From: Flavobacterium foetidum
GTDB lineage: Bacteria; Bacteroidota; Bacteroidia; Flavobacteriales; Flavobacteriaceae
NCBI RefSeq assembly: GCF_004634245.1
Contig: NZ_SJTF01000019.1
Coordinates: 26,602-90,601 of the forward strand
Length of the DNA stretch: 64,000 nt
Reading direction: 5' to 3'
Position numbers and translations under genes: made by a program. Numbering within the stretch: position 1 is the first letter of the stretch; each line of letters opens with the position of its first letter. The notes below the pieces were generated by a model. The model searched no databases and was not told where the DNA came from. It worked only from the letters and a program-made list of their open reading frames with translations. Of this stretch, positions 16,671 through 24,229 are shown piece by piece.

Positions 16671-16671
16671 A

Positions 16672-16882
16672 TTAATTCCTAACTCGTTGGGTGAAATTAT
16701 TTTCAACACATAGAAACATAGTTTAACTAAGCTTAAAAAAGGCGTTTCACTAGTCTAAATGCACATAGTTTAGCTATGTTTGGAAACTTGTTCTTCCATT
16801 TTCTTTTTTTGGCACAAAAACTATGCTTCTATGTGTTAAAATGCTTTTATTTTTTAATTACACCCAACGGGTTAATTCCTAA
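16672..16882. mobile_element. MITE-like palindromic element (type A) with flanking direct repeats
   Basis: The 189-base core (16683-16871) has terminal inverted repeats CTCGTTGGGTG and CACCCAACGGG (one mismatch). It is flanked by identical 11-base direct repeats TTAATTCCTAA at 16672-16682 and 16872-16882, which look like a target-site duplication. Inside, AACACATAGAAACATAG near the left end mirrors CTATGCTTCTATGTGTT near the right end, so the transcript could fold into a long hairpin. There is no open frame, so any transposase must come from elsewhere. Confidence 0.75.
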
Positions 16883-17023
16883 AAATAAGCACAATGATTT
16901 TTCGACGTTCAATATCAAACGATGTATAACATAGAAAGAGCGTAAATTTCCTCTCAGATTATTTTTGTCCTTTCACAAAAGGGCAAATGATGTCTGCGAG
17001 CTTTATTAAAAATCGATTATCAT

Positions 17024-17063
17024 AAAAAAATCCTGTCTTGAAAAAACAGGATTTTCTTTTTAC
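17024..17063 (-). terminator. Bidirectional terminator-like hairpin
   Basis: AAATCCTGT pairs with ACAGGATTT around TTGAAAAA-type loop bases, with A and T tracts on both sides. On the minus strand a run of T follows the stem. It would end the transcript of the gene at 17247-17495 after it passes through the type B element. Confidence 0.7.
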
Positions 17064-17079
17064 AATAAAATAAGTTAAT

Positions 17080-17240
17080 CTTTTGGGTGAAAGTAAAATA
17101 GCTTCATTCAAGAATTAAAATCTAATTTGATTTATTTAAATCTGCGTGAAATCCTTTTACTTATAAATTTTTCACGCAGATTCAAACAAATCTATATCTA
17201 AGCTGATTTAATAGAATTGAAAAAAAATTTCACCCAACGC
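17080..17240. mobile_element. MITE-like palindromic element (type B), copy 1
   Basis: Ends are CTTTTGGGTGAAA on the left and TTTCACCCAACGC on the right, related to the ends of the type A element. The interior is homologous to the copy at 30114-30312: shared strings are AAAATAGCT, TTAAAATCTAATT, TTTTTCACGCAGATTCAAA and ATAGAATTG. Copy 1 carries an inner palindrome, AATCTGCGTGAAA (near 17145) with TTTCACGCAGATT (near 17176). No coding capacity was seen. Its right end abuts the stop codon region of the small secreted-protein gene. Confidence 0.7.
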
Positions 17241-17246
17241 ACTAGA

Positions 17247-17495
17247 TTAATTAGTTCTGTTTATTGTATCTCTTCTCGGAGGTGTTGTAGTAGGGCTTCC
17301 ACTCTTTCTCTGTTTTTGTGTTGGAGTTTTACTTTTTATAGTATCTCCTCTCTTGACCGTACCTTTAGTATGCTTACCTTTTTTTTGATAAGTACTGTCT
17401 GTTTGAGTCTTAGATTTATTTGTTCTAGGAGTTTCCTGTGCCGATGCAAATCCGAAGAATAAAATCATGCAAAAGCTTAAAATTAAATTTCTCAT
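17247..17495 (-). CDS. Small secreted Thr/Lys/Pro-rich protein
   Basis: 82 residues with a signal peptide (MRNLILSFCMILFFGFASAQ, cleavage after residue 19 or 20). The mature 62 residues are low in hydrophobics and rich in Thr, Lys, Arg, Ser, Pro and Gln (for example TKGTVKRGDTIKSKTPTQKQ), so they are probably disordered and strongly basic. The role is unknown; a periplasmic or envelope-associated polycation is possible. The stop codon lies 7 bases from the edge of the type B palindromic element. Confidence 0.7.
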   Translation of the reverse strand: MRNLILSFCMILFFGFASAQETPRTNKSKTQTDSTYQKKGKHTKGTVKRGDTIKSKTPTQKQRKSGSPTTTPPRRDTINRTN

Positions 17496-17693
17496 AATGT
17501 CTGACTTAAATTAATAATTTGATTGTTAAATAATTATATTTTAATACATTACAAATTTTGCATCTTAACAAACGTCATTTTTACACTTTACTATCATTGG
17601 TTTACAAGATTACCATAAAAGCAAGTAATTCGAAATCTGTAAATTATATAAATGAAGCCTTTTAATTTGTAAGAAAAGCCGTTTTTACGATTT

Positions 17694-17701
17694 TACATTT
17701 G
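17694..17701 (+). promoter_or_regulatory. Candidate -7 box (TACATTTG)
   Basis: An exact TAnnTTTG match 48 bases before the glycosyltransferase ATG. A TTTG lies about 25 bases upstream, slightly too far for a canonical -33 box. Confidence 0.4.
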
Positions 17702-17749
17702 CTGAACTTTTTAATGACACATCCATACTAATTATAAATCAACAGCATT

Positions 17750-18886
17750 ATGATACACAATTTAAAAGATACCGATTTAAATTTTCATTCAGAATCTACC
17801 ACTATAGAAGATCAAGGACAATATTACGACATGATTGTTTTTTCAAATGTGAGATACCAGTTTGTGTACCAGCGTCCGCAACATATTATGAGCAGAATGG
17901 CAGAATCAATGAAAATTTTATTCATTGAAGAACCTTGCTACAAACCAGAAAATAAAAATTCTGGCAATCTTATGATAATCAACGAAAGACTGCATGTATT
18001 ACAACCAAATACTGTAGACATTAAATCAATTGCGTCTATAATTCCAGCTTATGTAAAAAACAAGAATATTGCTGCGGGCTGGTTTTATTCTCCAGAATTT
18101 TGTCCGTTGTTAGAGCTATTTAATTTTGATACCATTATTTATGACTGCATAGAAGATATTTCTTTGTCAAAAGATGCAACATCTGAATTAATGCAACAGG
18201 AAGAATACTTAATCAAACGCGCCGACATCGTTTTTACTAACAGCAAATCTTTATACGACACAAAGAATGAAACTCATAATAATGTTCATTTATTTCCAAA
18301 TTCTGTAGATGAAGAGCACTTTGCAAAGGCACTAAACAATATTTCTATTCCTGCAGATATAGGCGATCTGCAATCTCCTATTGTGGGTTATTACGGCGTA
18401 ATTGACTCACGCATAGATTTTGAGTTGTTGCAAGAAACAGCTAAAAATCTCCCAAATGTATCGTTTGTAATGATTGGTCCATTGTCAGAAATTAGCGAGA
18501 AAGATCTTCCTGAAGCCTCAAATATTCATTATTTAGGCACGAAATGTTATAACGAACTGCCTTATTATCTAAAAGCATTTGATATCGCTATGATTCCGTT
18601 TGTATTAAACGATGCTGTGAAATACAACAATCCCACGAAAACACTGGAATATATGGCTGCCAAAAAGCCAATCATTTCAACCAAAATCATCGAGATAATG
18701 CGTGATTATGGCGATTGCATCAACTTGATTGATAATGCTGAAGATTTTACCAACGCCATAGCATTTTTGTGCGATGATACAGAATGTCCAGAAATGGAAG
18801 CGGAATATGCCAAAATTTTAAAAAATACTTCATGGGACGCCACAACTGAAAAGATGAAAACAATTGTTAAGTTTTATGCCAAATAA
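17750..18886 (+). CDS. Glycosyltransferase, GT-B fold (GT1/GT4-like, TuaH-like)
   Basis: 378 residues, no signal peptide or membrane helix. The N-terminal half contains VFSNVRYQFVYQRPQHIMSRMA, a hallmark of TuaH-like transferases, then DCIEDIS and ADIVFTNSKSLYD at the domain border. The C-terminal half has the nucleotide-sugar-binding Rossmann pattern: VGYYGVIDSRIDFELL, FVMIGP, and the conserved acidic segment NNPTKTLEYMAAKKPIISTKI. It probably transfers a sugar to a cell-surface glycan or lipid at the inner face of the membrane. No other glycan-biosynthesis gene lies nearby, so acceptor and donor are unknown. Confidence 0.88.
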   Translation: MIHNLKDTDLNFHSESTTIEDQGQYYDMIVFSNVRYQFVYQRPQHIMSRMAESMKILFIEEPCYKPENKNSGNLMIINERLHVLQPNTVDIKSIASIIPAYVKNKNIAAGWFYSPEFCPLLELFNFDTIIYDCIEDISLSKDATSELMQQEEYLIKRADIVFTNSKSLYDTKNETHNNVHLFPNSVDEEHFAKALNNISIPADIGDLQSPIVGYYGVIDSRIDFELLQETAKNLPNVSFVMIGPLSEISEKDLPEASNIHYLGTKCYNELPYYLKAFDIAMIPFVLNDAVKYNNPTKTLEYMAAKKPIISTKIIEIMRDYGDCINLIDNAEDFTNAIAFLCDDTECPEMEAEYAKILKNTSWDATTEKMKTIVKFYAK

Positions 18887-18898
18887 AACATTATGACC

Positions 18899-18938
18899 AG
18901 AATAAATCCGTGTCCTCAGATGCGGATTTATTCTTTTA
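18899..18938 (+). terminator. Rho-independent terminator after the glycosyltransferase
   Basis: AGAATAAATCCG (18899-18910) pairs with CGGATTTATTCT (18923-18934), followed by TTTT. Confidence 0.85.
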
Positions 18939-19134
18939 TAATAATATGAATTAGAAAATGATTTATCTGAAAATCAATGCTCATTTTGATTATTTTAATT
19001 AAAACAGGTAAAAATACTTGCTGCAAAATCAGTTATTTTCCATAAATTTAGCATACTAATTTATCAGGAAATTATTCACTTTCCTCGGCATATTTCATAT
19101 CGGTCATAAGGTTTTTAATTTAAATCCAAATATT

Positions 19135-19722
19135 ATGAAAATAGGAATAATCGGAATTGGGACACTTACGCTGGAATTAGCCAGAAGAGCTACACAGGCA
19201 GGATATCAAGTAATCATTAATAATCCGAGAGGCAACGGACTAGTGAGAGAAACAGTCGAAAAACTGGGACAGAATGCTGAACTAGCATCATTAGAAAAAG
19301 CCACCGAAGGCGAAATCCTTTTATTGTTTATTCCTAAAGACGACCTTCAATCTGTGCTTCAAAATATGCCAGATACCACAGGAAAAATAATAGTGCATAC
19401 CAGTAGCCTGATTTTCAACCCTCAATCTCTGTTATCCGGAATTACCAATGCTTTGACATATAAGATAACGGCAGAATTGCTTCCAAAAGCTCATGTGGTA
19501 AAACTATTCAATCCTGTTAAACTGGAAAAACATACTTCAACTGTACAGAAAGATGAAATATTTTTCATAGCCGAACATTCTGAGTCTAAATTACGCATTC
19601 AAAATTTTCTGAAAAGCCTTAATTTTTCAGCTCTTGATCTTTCCAGAAGACTACAATATGGTCGAACAGAAGCAAATCCCGACGTCATTCATTCAATAAA
19701 AAATTATCCAAAAAGAAATTAA
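19135..19722 (+). CDS. NADPH-dependent F420-reductase-like oxidoreductase
   Basis: 195 residues. The N-terminus MKIGIIGIGTLTLELARRA is a Rossmann dinucleotide-binding motif (GIGTLT is slightly unusual, the third glycine position being Leu). It is followed by the family pattern IINNPRGNG, EILLLFIP and VVKLFNPV. This fits the short NAD(P)-binding group annotated as NADPH-dependent F420 reductase. Flavobacteria are not known to make F420, so the true partner is probably another carbonyl or flavin substrate (inference). The gene stands alone, with a TAAATTTA promoter-like box about 90 bases upstream. Confidence 0.82.
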   Translation: MKIGIIGIGTLTLELARRATQAGYQVIINNPRGNGLVRETVEKLGQNAELASLEKATEGEILLLFIPKDDLQSVLQNMPDTTGKIIVHTSSLIFNPQSLLSGITNALTYKITAELLPKAHVVKLFNPVKLEKHTSTVQKDEIFFIAEHSESKLRIQNFLKSLNFSALDLSRRLQYGRTEANPDVIHSIKNYPKRN

Positions 19723-19750
19723 ATAATCGGAACACCTATTTCTATTGTAT

Positions 19751-19780
19751 AAAAAAAGCTGTCGTTTTAGACAGCTCTAT
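19751..19780 (-). terminator. Terminator of the metalloprotease/DUF3347 operon
   Basis: AGCTGTC (19757-19763) pairs with GACAGCT (19770-19776). On the minus strand seven T follow the stem. It lies 60 bases beyond the DUF3347 stop and so ends the SusC-SusD-protease unit. Confidence 0.8.
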
Positions 19781-19839
19781 TATCAAACACAAATACGGCC
19801 CCTTATTCAGAGTACCGCATTCATCAACTAATTCAAATT

Positions 19840-20361
19840 TTACAAACTTGCTTTTACTTCTCCACAAGTCAGCATATTTTTTGGATAATAAGGATTTTTG
19901 ATTTCTTTACTATCACTTGTCCACATAGCGCCAGTCATTGGGCACACTTGTAAATATAATGTCTCATCTGCCGCTTTAAATTTTGCCGCAACATCCCAAT
20001 ATTTAGCAGAAAGCGCTTCAAAAATTTTACGTTGCTTATTGATGTTTTTAGTGGCAGCCATTTCTGTTGCTAAATCTGAAATTGTTCGTCTTGTTGTAGT
20101 AGCGGCGTTCATCTGCTCCAGCGTTAATTTTTTAAACTTAAAATTCTTTAAAGAGCTTTTTAAAGCTTCCGCATTTTTTACGACAGCCAAACTGTCTGAA
20201 ACTACAAGACTATTTTTTAGAGCCAGATAATTTTTTGTGATTTCTTTTTTCTGCTCTTCTCTCTTCTTAACCAGTTCTGGTGCAACTTCATCTTTTGATG
20301 TTATCTGAGCTTGAGCAATACTGCCTAAGAAGATTAATGCGATAACTAATACTTTTTTCAT
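19840..20361 (-). CDS. DUF3347-domain periplasmic protein, possibly metal-binding
   Basis: 173 residues with a signal peptide (MKKVLVIALIFLGSIAQAQ). The helical middle is followed by the DUF3347 signature at the C-terminus: LQVCPMTGAMW with a Cys-Pro-Met motif, then KNPYYPKNMLTCGEV with a second cysteine. In other Bacteroidota this domain accompanies heavy-metal efflux adaptors and is thought to bind copper through Cys and Met. Its start overlaps the metalloprotease stop by 4 bases (ATGA), so the two are translationally coupled. The domain assignment is firm; a copper role here is inference. Confidence 0.88.
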   Translation of the reverse strand: MKKVLVIALIFLGSIAQAQITSKDEVAPELVKKREEQKKEITKNYLALKNSLVVSDSLAVVKNAEALKSSLKNFKFKKLTLEQMNAATTTRRTISDLATEMAATKNINKQRKIFEALSAKYWDVAAKFKAADETLYLQVCPMTGAMWTSDSKEIKNPYYPKNMLTCGEVKASL

Positions 20362-22796
20362 ATTGTTGTAGTTGAATTTAATTTTGTAACTATTTTATCA
20401 ATTTCAAGCAAGATTGCTTCATAATGATCTTTGCTTAATCCTGATGCTGCGTTCATTAACTTAACAACATCGGCTCTTAATTTTACTAAGTGCTGTTTTC
20501 CGTATAATCTCACGTCGCTTCGTTGTGCCGTATTGGCTGCTTTTCCAGGTTCTAATTCTTTAGGCAATAAAAGCATTCCTAATTTTTCAATATAAGCGCG
20601 CTGTAGACTTCTTCGGTAGAAATCTTGTTTTTCGTCACCGCTGAATTTTACCCAAACAGTCTGCTGTAAATCATTTAAAAATTCTGGAACTGTGTAAGCT
20701 CCTTCAAACTGCATCGATTTTAGGCTGATGTTGTAAAGCATTCCAGAGCTTAAAAGCATATTCAGAACCTGATTCTGCTGATCTGCTATTTGGTCTGCCG
20801 TTTTCAAAGGTACAAGCTGTTCAATTTCCTTTGGATACATCCATAAAGGTGCAACAAATAATTGTCTGCCCACATAATCAACCGCCGCTTTTACTTTTGC
20901 TTTTGGAATTGGCTGATATACTGTCCCTTTTTCGTCAACTGTTCTTTTGGTTACATAATTATTACCAATATTTTTCAATACATGATATAAATAACGGCTA
21001 TATTGCGCCACCACCGCTTTATGCATTTCTGATAAATTATCATAAGCATCGTTTGGCTCATATGTCCATTGAACCAGATTTGGAACTACGCGTTTTAGGT
21101 TTTTAATTCCGTAATCACTTGCTAAAACCGAATCATCTCCCAAATCTTCCTTCTGACTGCGCGGATCTTCATCTTTTCCTTCTCCACCAAACCATAATTT
21201 AGGATTAGCAGTTAAACTGTCTGTCGTTAATTTGGCTAGTATGTTTTCTTCTTCAAACTCATCTTTGGTATTGGCATAATAGGTATAACCCCATTTTACC
21301 GCCCATTTGTCGTAGATTCCGATTCTTGGGTAAATTCCTTTAGGACCAATATTATCTTCTGGCTGCGCTACATAATTAAAACGAGCATAATCCATGATAG
21401 AAACCGTGTGACCGTTTTCTTCCACCCACTTTTTATCACGAAGTTTTTCAACAGGAGTTGCACTGCTCGCTCCCATATTATGACGCAGACCAATAGTATG
21501 ACCAATTTCGTGAGAAGAAACAAAACGAATCAATTGTCCCATTAATTCATCATCCAAATGCATTTTTCTGGCTCTCGGGTCTAGTGGTCCAGCCTGAATC
21601 ATGTACCATCTTTGCACCAATTTCATCACATTATGATACCAGCCTACATGGCTTTCTATGATTTCGCCACTTCTTGGATCACTGATTCTTGGTCCGTAAG
21701 CATTTGGTGTTTCAGAAGCCAGATATCGTACAACAGAATATCTTGCGTCTTCTAAACTCATTGTTTTATCATCTTCCGGCCATTCTTTACCCACAATTGC
21801 ATTTTTAAAACCTGCCGCTTCAAATGCTTTCTGCCAGTCGTTGATTCCCGCAATTAGGTACGGTCTCCATTTTTTTGGCGTTGCAGGGTCGATATAATAA
21901 ACAATCTGTTTCTTTGGTTCAACCAATTCGCCTCTTAGGTATTTTTTGATGTCATTATCTTTAGGTTCTAATCGGTAACGCTGTACGATATATTTTCTCT
22001 TTGCGCTTTGTTCGTCATCATCAAACAAAACATATTTATTGGCAAAATATCCTACTCTTTCATCAAAGAAACGTTTTCGCATAGGAGTTTTTGGAAGTAA
22101 AACAATCGAAGTATTCAAACGTAATGTTATACTGCCGCTGCTTGCTGTTGAACTAGTATAAGTCTTTGTCGTTTTTACTTCGATATTGATTGGATAGGTG
22201 TCTATACTTTCAATAAAAGATTTATCATCTGCAAGTGAGGTTAACTTTTTCTCTGTTTTCTCTTTACTATCGATAGCAAACATTGCATTGTCTTTCTTAA
22301 AAACATCCGTTACATCAATTACAACATCTTTTGTATCAGGATTTGTTGTTTTAATCGGAAAAGCGGCAACAATCGGATTTTCGTTGCTTCCAGCTAAAGC
22401 TTTTGCCAGCATTGAATCGGCAGAACGAACGTCTTGTCTGTATTGCAGTGATCTTAAAAAAACGGTGTTGTTAGAACCTTTTTCAAAATAAATAGTCTGT
22501 TCATTGGCTTTTTCTCCGCCAAAAACTCCCATTCCTTCTGGTGTAGAAAGAAATCGGGTTACCACGAGCATGTATCTGTTGAACAAGCTGTCTGGAATTT
22601 GAAAGTAATACTTGGCATCTACCTGACTCACCGTAAAAAGACCAGCTTTATTTTTGGCTTTATCGGTAATTACTTTGGTATAAGCCAGCATGCCTTTGGG
22701 CTGTGTACTGGTGCTGTCGGCTTTTTTTTCTGGAGTTTGAGCAAAACCATGCTGTCCGAAAGACAGCATGGTTAGCAATAATAATAGTTTCTTCAT
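20358..22796 (-). CDS. Secreted zinc-dependent metalloprotease (DUF5117/DUF4953 type)
   Basis: 812 residues with a signal peptide (MKKLLLLLTMLSFGQHGFAQ). The first 200 residues match the DUF5118/DUF5117 style (YFQIPDSLFNRYMLVVTRF). The catalytic site SSHEIGHTIGLRHNMG near residue 430 is an extended HExxHxxGxxH zinc site, with a downstream SIMDYARFNY Met-turn, as in metzincins. No C-terminal sorting domain is visible, so it probably stays in the periplasm. It lies 5 bases after susD, which suggests that it trims what the SusCD pair imports. The natural substrate, probably peptide or protein, is not shown by the sequence. Confidence 0.92.
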   Translation of the reverse strand: MKKLLLLLTMLSFGQHGFAQTPEKKADSTSTQPKGMLAYTKVITDKAKNKAGLFTVSQVDAKYYFQIPDSLFNRYMLVVTRFLSTPEGMGVFGGEKANEQTIYFEKGSNNTVFLRSLQYRQDVRSADSMLAKALAGSNENPIVAAFPIKTTNPDTKDVVIDVTDVFKKDNAMFAIDSKEKTEKKLTSLADDKSFIESIDTYPINIEVKTTKTYTSSTASSGSITLRLNTSIVLLPKTPMRKRFFDERVGYFANKYVLFDDDEQSAKRKYIVQRYRLEPKDNDIKKYLRGELVEPKKQIVYYIDPATPKKWRPYLIAGINDWQKAFEAAGFKNAIVGKEWPEDDKTMSLEDARYSVVRYLASETPNAYGPRISDPRSGEIIESHVGWYHNVMKLVQRWYMIQAGPLDPRARKMHLDDELMGQLIRFVSSHEIGHTIGLRHNMGASSATPVEKLRDKKWVEENGHTVSIMDYARFNYVAQPEDNIGPKGIYPRIGIYDKWAVKWGYTYYANTKDEFEEENILAKLTTDSLTANPKLWFGGEGKDEDPRSQKEDLGDDSVLASDYGIKNLKRVVPNLVQWTYEPNDAYDNLSEMHKAVVAQYSRYLYHVLKNIGNNYVTKRTVDEKGTVYQPIPKAKVKAAVDYVGRQLFVAPLWMYPKEIEQLVPLKTADQIADQQNQVLNMLLSSGMLYNISLKSMQFEGAYTVPEFLNDLQQTVWVKFSGDEKQDFYRRSLQRAYIEKLGMLLLPKELEPGKAANTAQRSDVRLYGKQHLVKLRADVVKLMNAASGLSKDHYEAILLEIDKIVTKLNSTTTI

Positions 22797-22801
22797 TGGA
22801 A

Positions 22802-24226
22802 TTAAAACGGTACTTTCTCGTCTGTATTTAATGTCAGTTTTGGATTTTTCTGCAAAGCCGACAAGGGAAATGGAATAATGTATAATCTAGAATTTGGCTG
22901 TAAAGTGTACGTTTTCTGAGGAACGGTTTTGTTTACCAATGGAAACACTCTTGTTATTGTTTTGGCAAATTCTGTTTCCGTGTTCAGCCTCTTTAAATCA
23001 AAGAAACGGTTAAACCCCAAAAGCAGTTCTTTTCTTCTTTCGTTGATTACCAAATCCATTGTCTCTTTTCTGGTCGTTGGAACAGTCAAATTTACAGTAC
23101 CAGATAAAATACGTTTAGCTCTTAAAGTATTTAAAACCGCTACGGCTTCATTAAATTTGTTATCTCTTGCATAACATTCGGCAAGAATTAGATATACTTC
23201 AGTTGTTTTCATACCCACAGTCGGATAGAAAAATCTCGTGTACTGCGTTCCCCAATAAGCCGTATTGGAACCTTGGTCTAAATTGGTTGTACTGGTAGAA
23301 TTAAAAAACAAATTGAAACGAGCATCATTTGTTCCGAATAACGTTCTCAATTCTGGGCTAATGATATAAAGCTGTCCAAAGTTCATTTCATTAAAACCCG
23401 TCATATACATATAGCTTAAGACTTCCACATTATTTGCTGCTGGAACCGCAACTGCAGTTGGTCCGCCTTGAGCGTTGTAAGCCACCATATCAAAAATTTG
23501 ATTGTTATAGCTCAACGATTTTTCGGCTGCTGCCTGAGCTTGTGCAATTTCGCGCTTAAACAAATGAACTTTTGCTTTAAAAGCATACGCAAATGCTAAT
23601 GACGGATGATAAACATCAAGTGGTTTTTCCTGAAGATACGGCAATGCTTCTTCGATATCTTTCTGAATAAAATCATAAACCTGTGCAACCGTAGCTTTTG
23701 AAGGCTGCGCTTCTAAATCGAATTTATCCATAATGCAGACACCGCCATCTGTAGCTGCGGTCTGCGGATCGTATCCTTTTGCATAAGTGTTCACCAACAA
23801 AAAGTGATCGTAAGCTCTATAAATCTTAGCCTCGGCTTTGGCCAAACGTTTTGTGTTTGCATCTCCTTTGCTCTCATCAACTAAGGAAATAATAGTATTC
23901 CATCGGTTAATGTAATTATAAGCCTGATTGTAAAAACTTGATCCTGTCATTAACGAAACTCGATCAACACTTTCATCAAAAGTAAAATTAAGAATATCGA
24001 TGTTTGGAGTCCTTCCAATTACATTGGCTTCTCTCATCCATTGATCGTCTGACAAGTATTGAAAGTTGTTGATTGGATAACCGCGTCCCGGAAGAGAAAC
24101 CAGTTCTAAAAACTGATCCGCAGTTTCGATTACCAAAGATCCTTTTGGGGTTACGTCTGTATAATCCTCACAAGATGTCATACCTAACATCATAAGTGAT
24201 ACTATTGATATATATATCTTTTTCAT
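22802..24226 (-). CDS. SusD/RagB-family outer-membrane lipoprotein
   Basis: 474 residues. The lipobox puts the acylated cysteine at residue 19 (LGMTSCEDYTD), with acidic residues right after it, as in surface-exposed Bacteroidota lipoproteins. TPR-like helices and the SusD C-terminal pattern (VNERRKELLLGFNRFFDLKRLN, then PIPLSALQKNP-type end) are clear. It should cap the barrel of the adjacent SusC and bind the substrate. It starts 3 bases after the susC stop and ends 5 bases before the metalloprotease. No sugar-active enzyme accompanies it, so the ligand may not be a glycan. Confidence 0.93.
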   Translation of the reverse strand: MKKIYISIVSLMMLGMTSCEDYTDVTPKGSLVIETADQFLELVSLPGRGYPINNFQYLSDDQWMREANVIGRTPNIDILNFTFDESVDRVSLMTGSSFYNQAYNYINRWNTIISLVDESKGDANTKRLAKAEAKIYRAYDHFLLVNTYAKGYDPQTAATDGGVCIMDKFDLEAQPSKATVAQVYDFIQKDIEEALPYLQEKPLDVYHPSLAFAYAFKAKVHLFKREIAQAQAAAEKSLSYNNQIFDMVAYNAQGGPTAVAVPAANNVEVLSYMYMTGFNEMNFGQLYIISPELRTLFGTNDARFNLFFNSTSTTNLDQGSNTAYWGTQYTRFFYPTVGMKTTEVYLILAECYARDNKFNEAVAVLNTLRAKRILSGTVNLTVPTTRKETMDLVINERRKELLLGFNRFFDLKRLNTETEFAKTITRVFPLVNKTVPQKTYTLQPNSRLYIIPFPLSALQKNPKLTLNTDEKVPF

Positions 24227-24229
24227 AGT

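Noticed and set aside
19135..19722. Evidence for an F420-dependent pathway
   Set aside because: Only the generic NAD(P)-binding fold of the F420-reductase-like family is present; no F420 biosynthesis gene is in the window.
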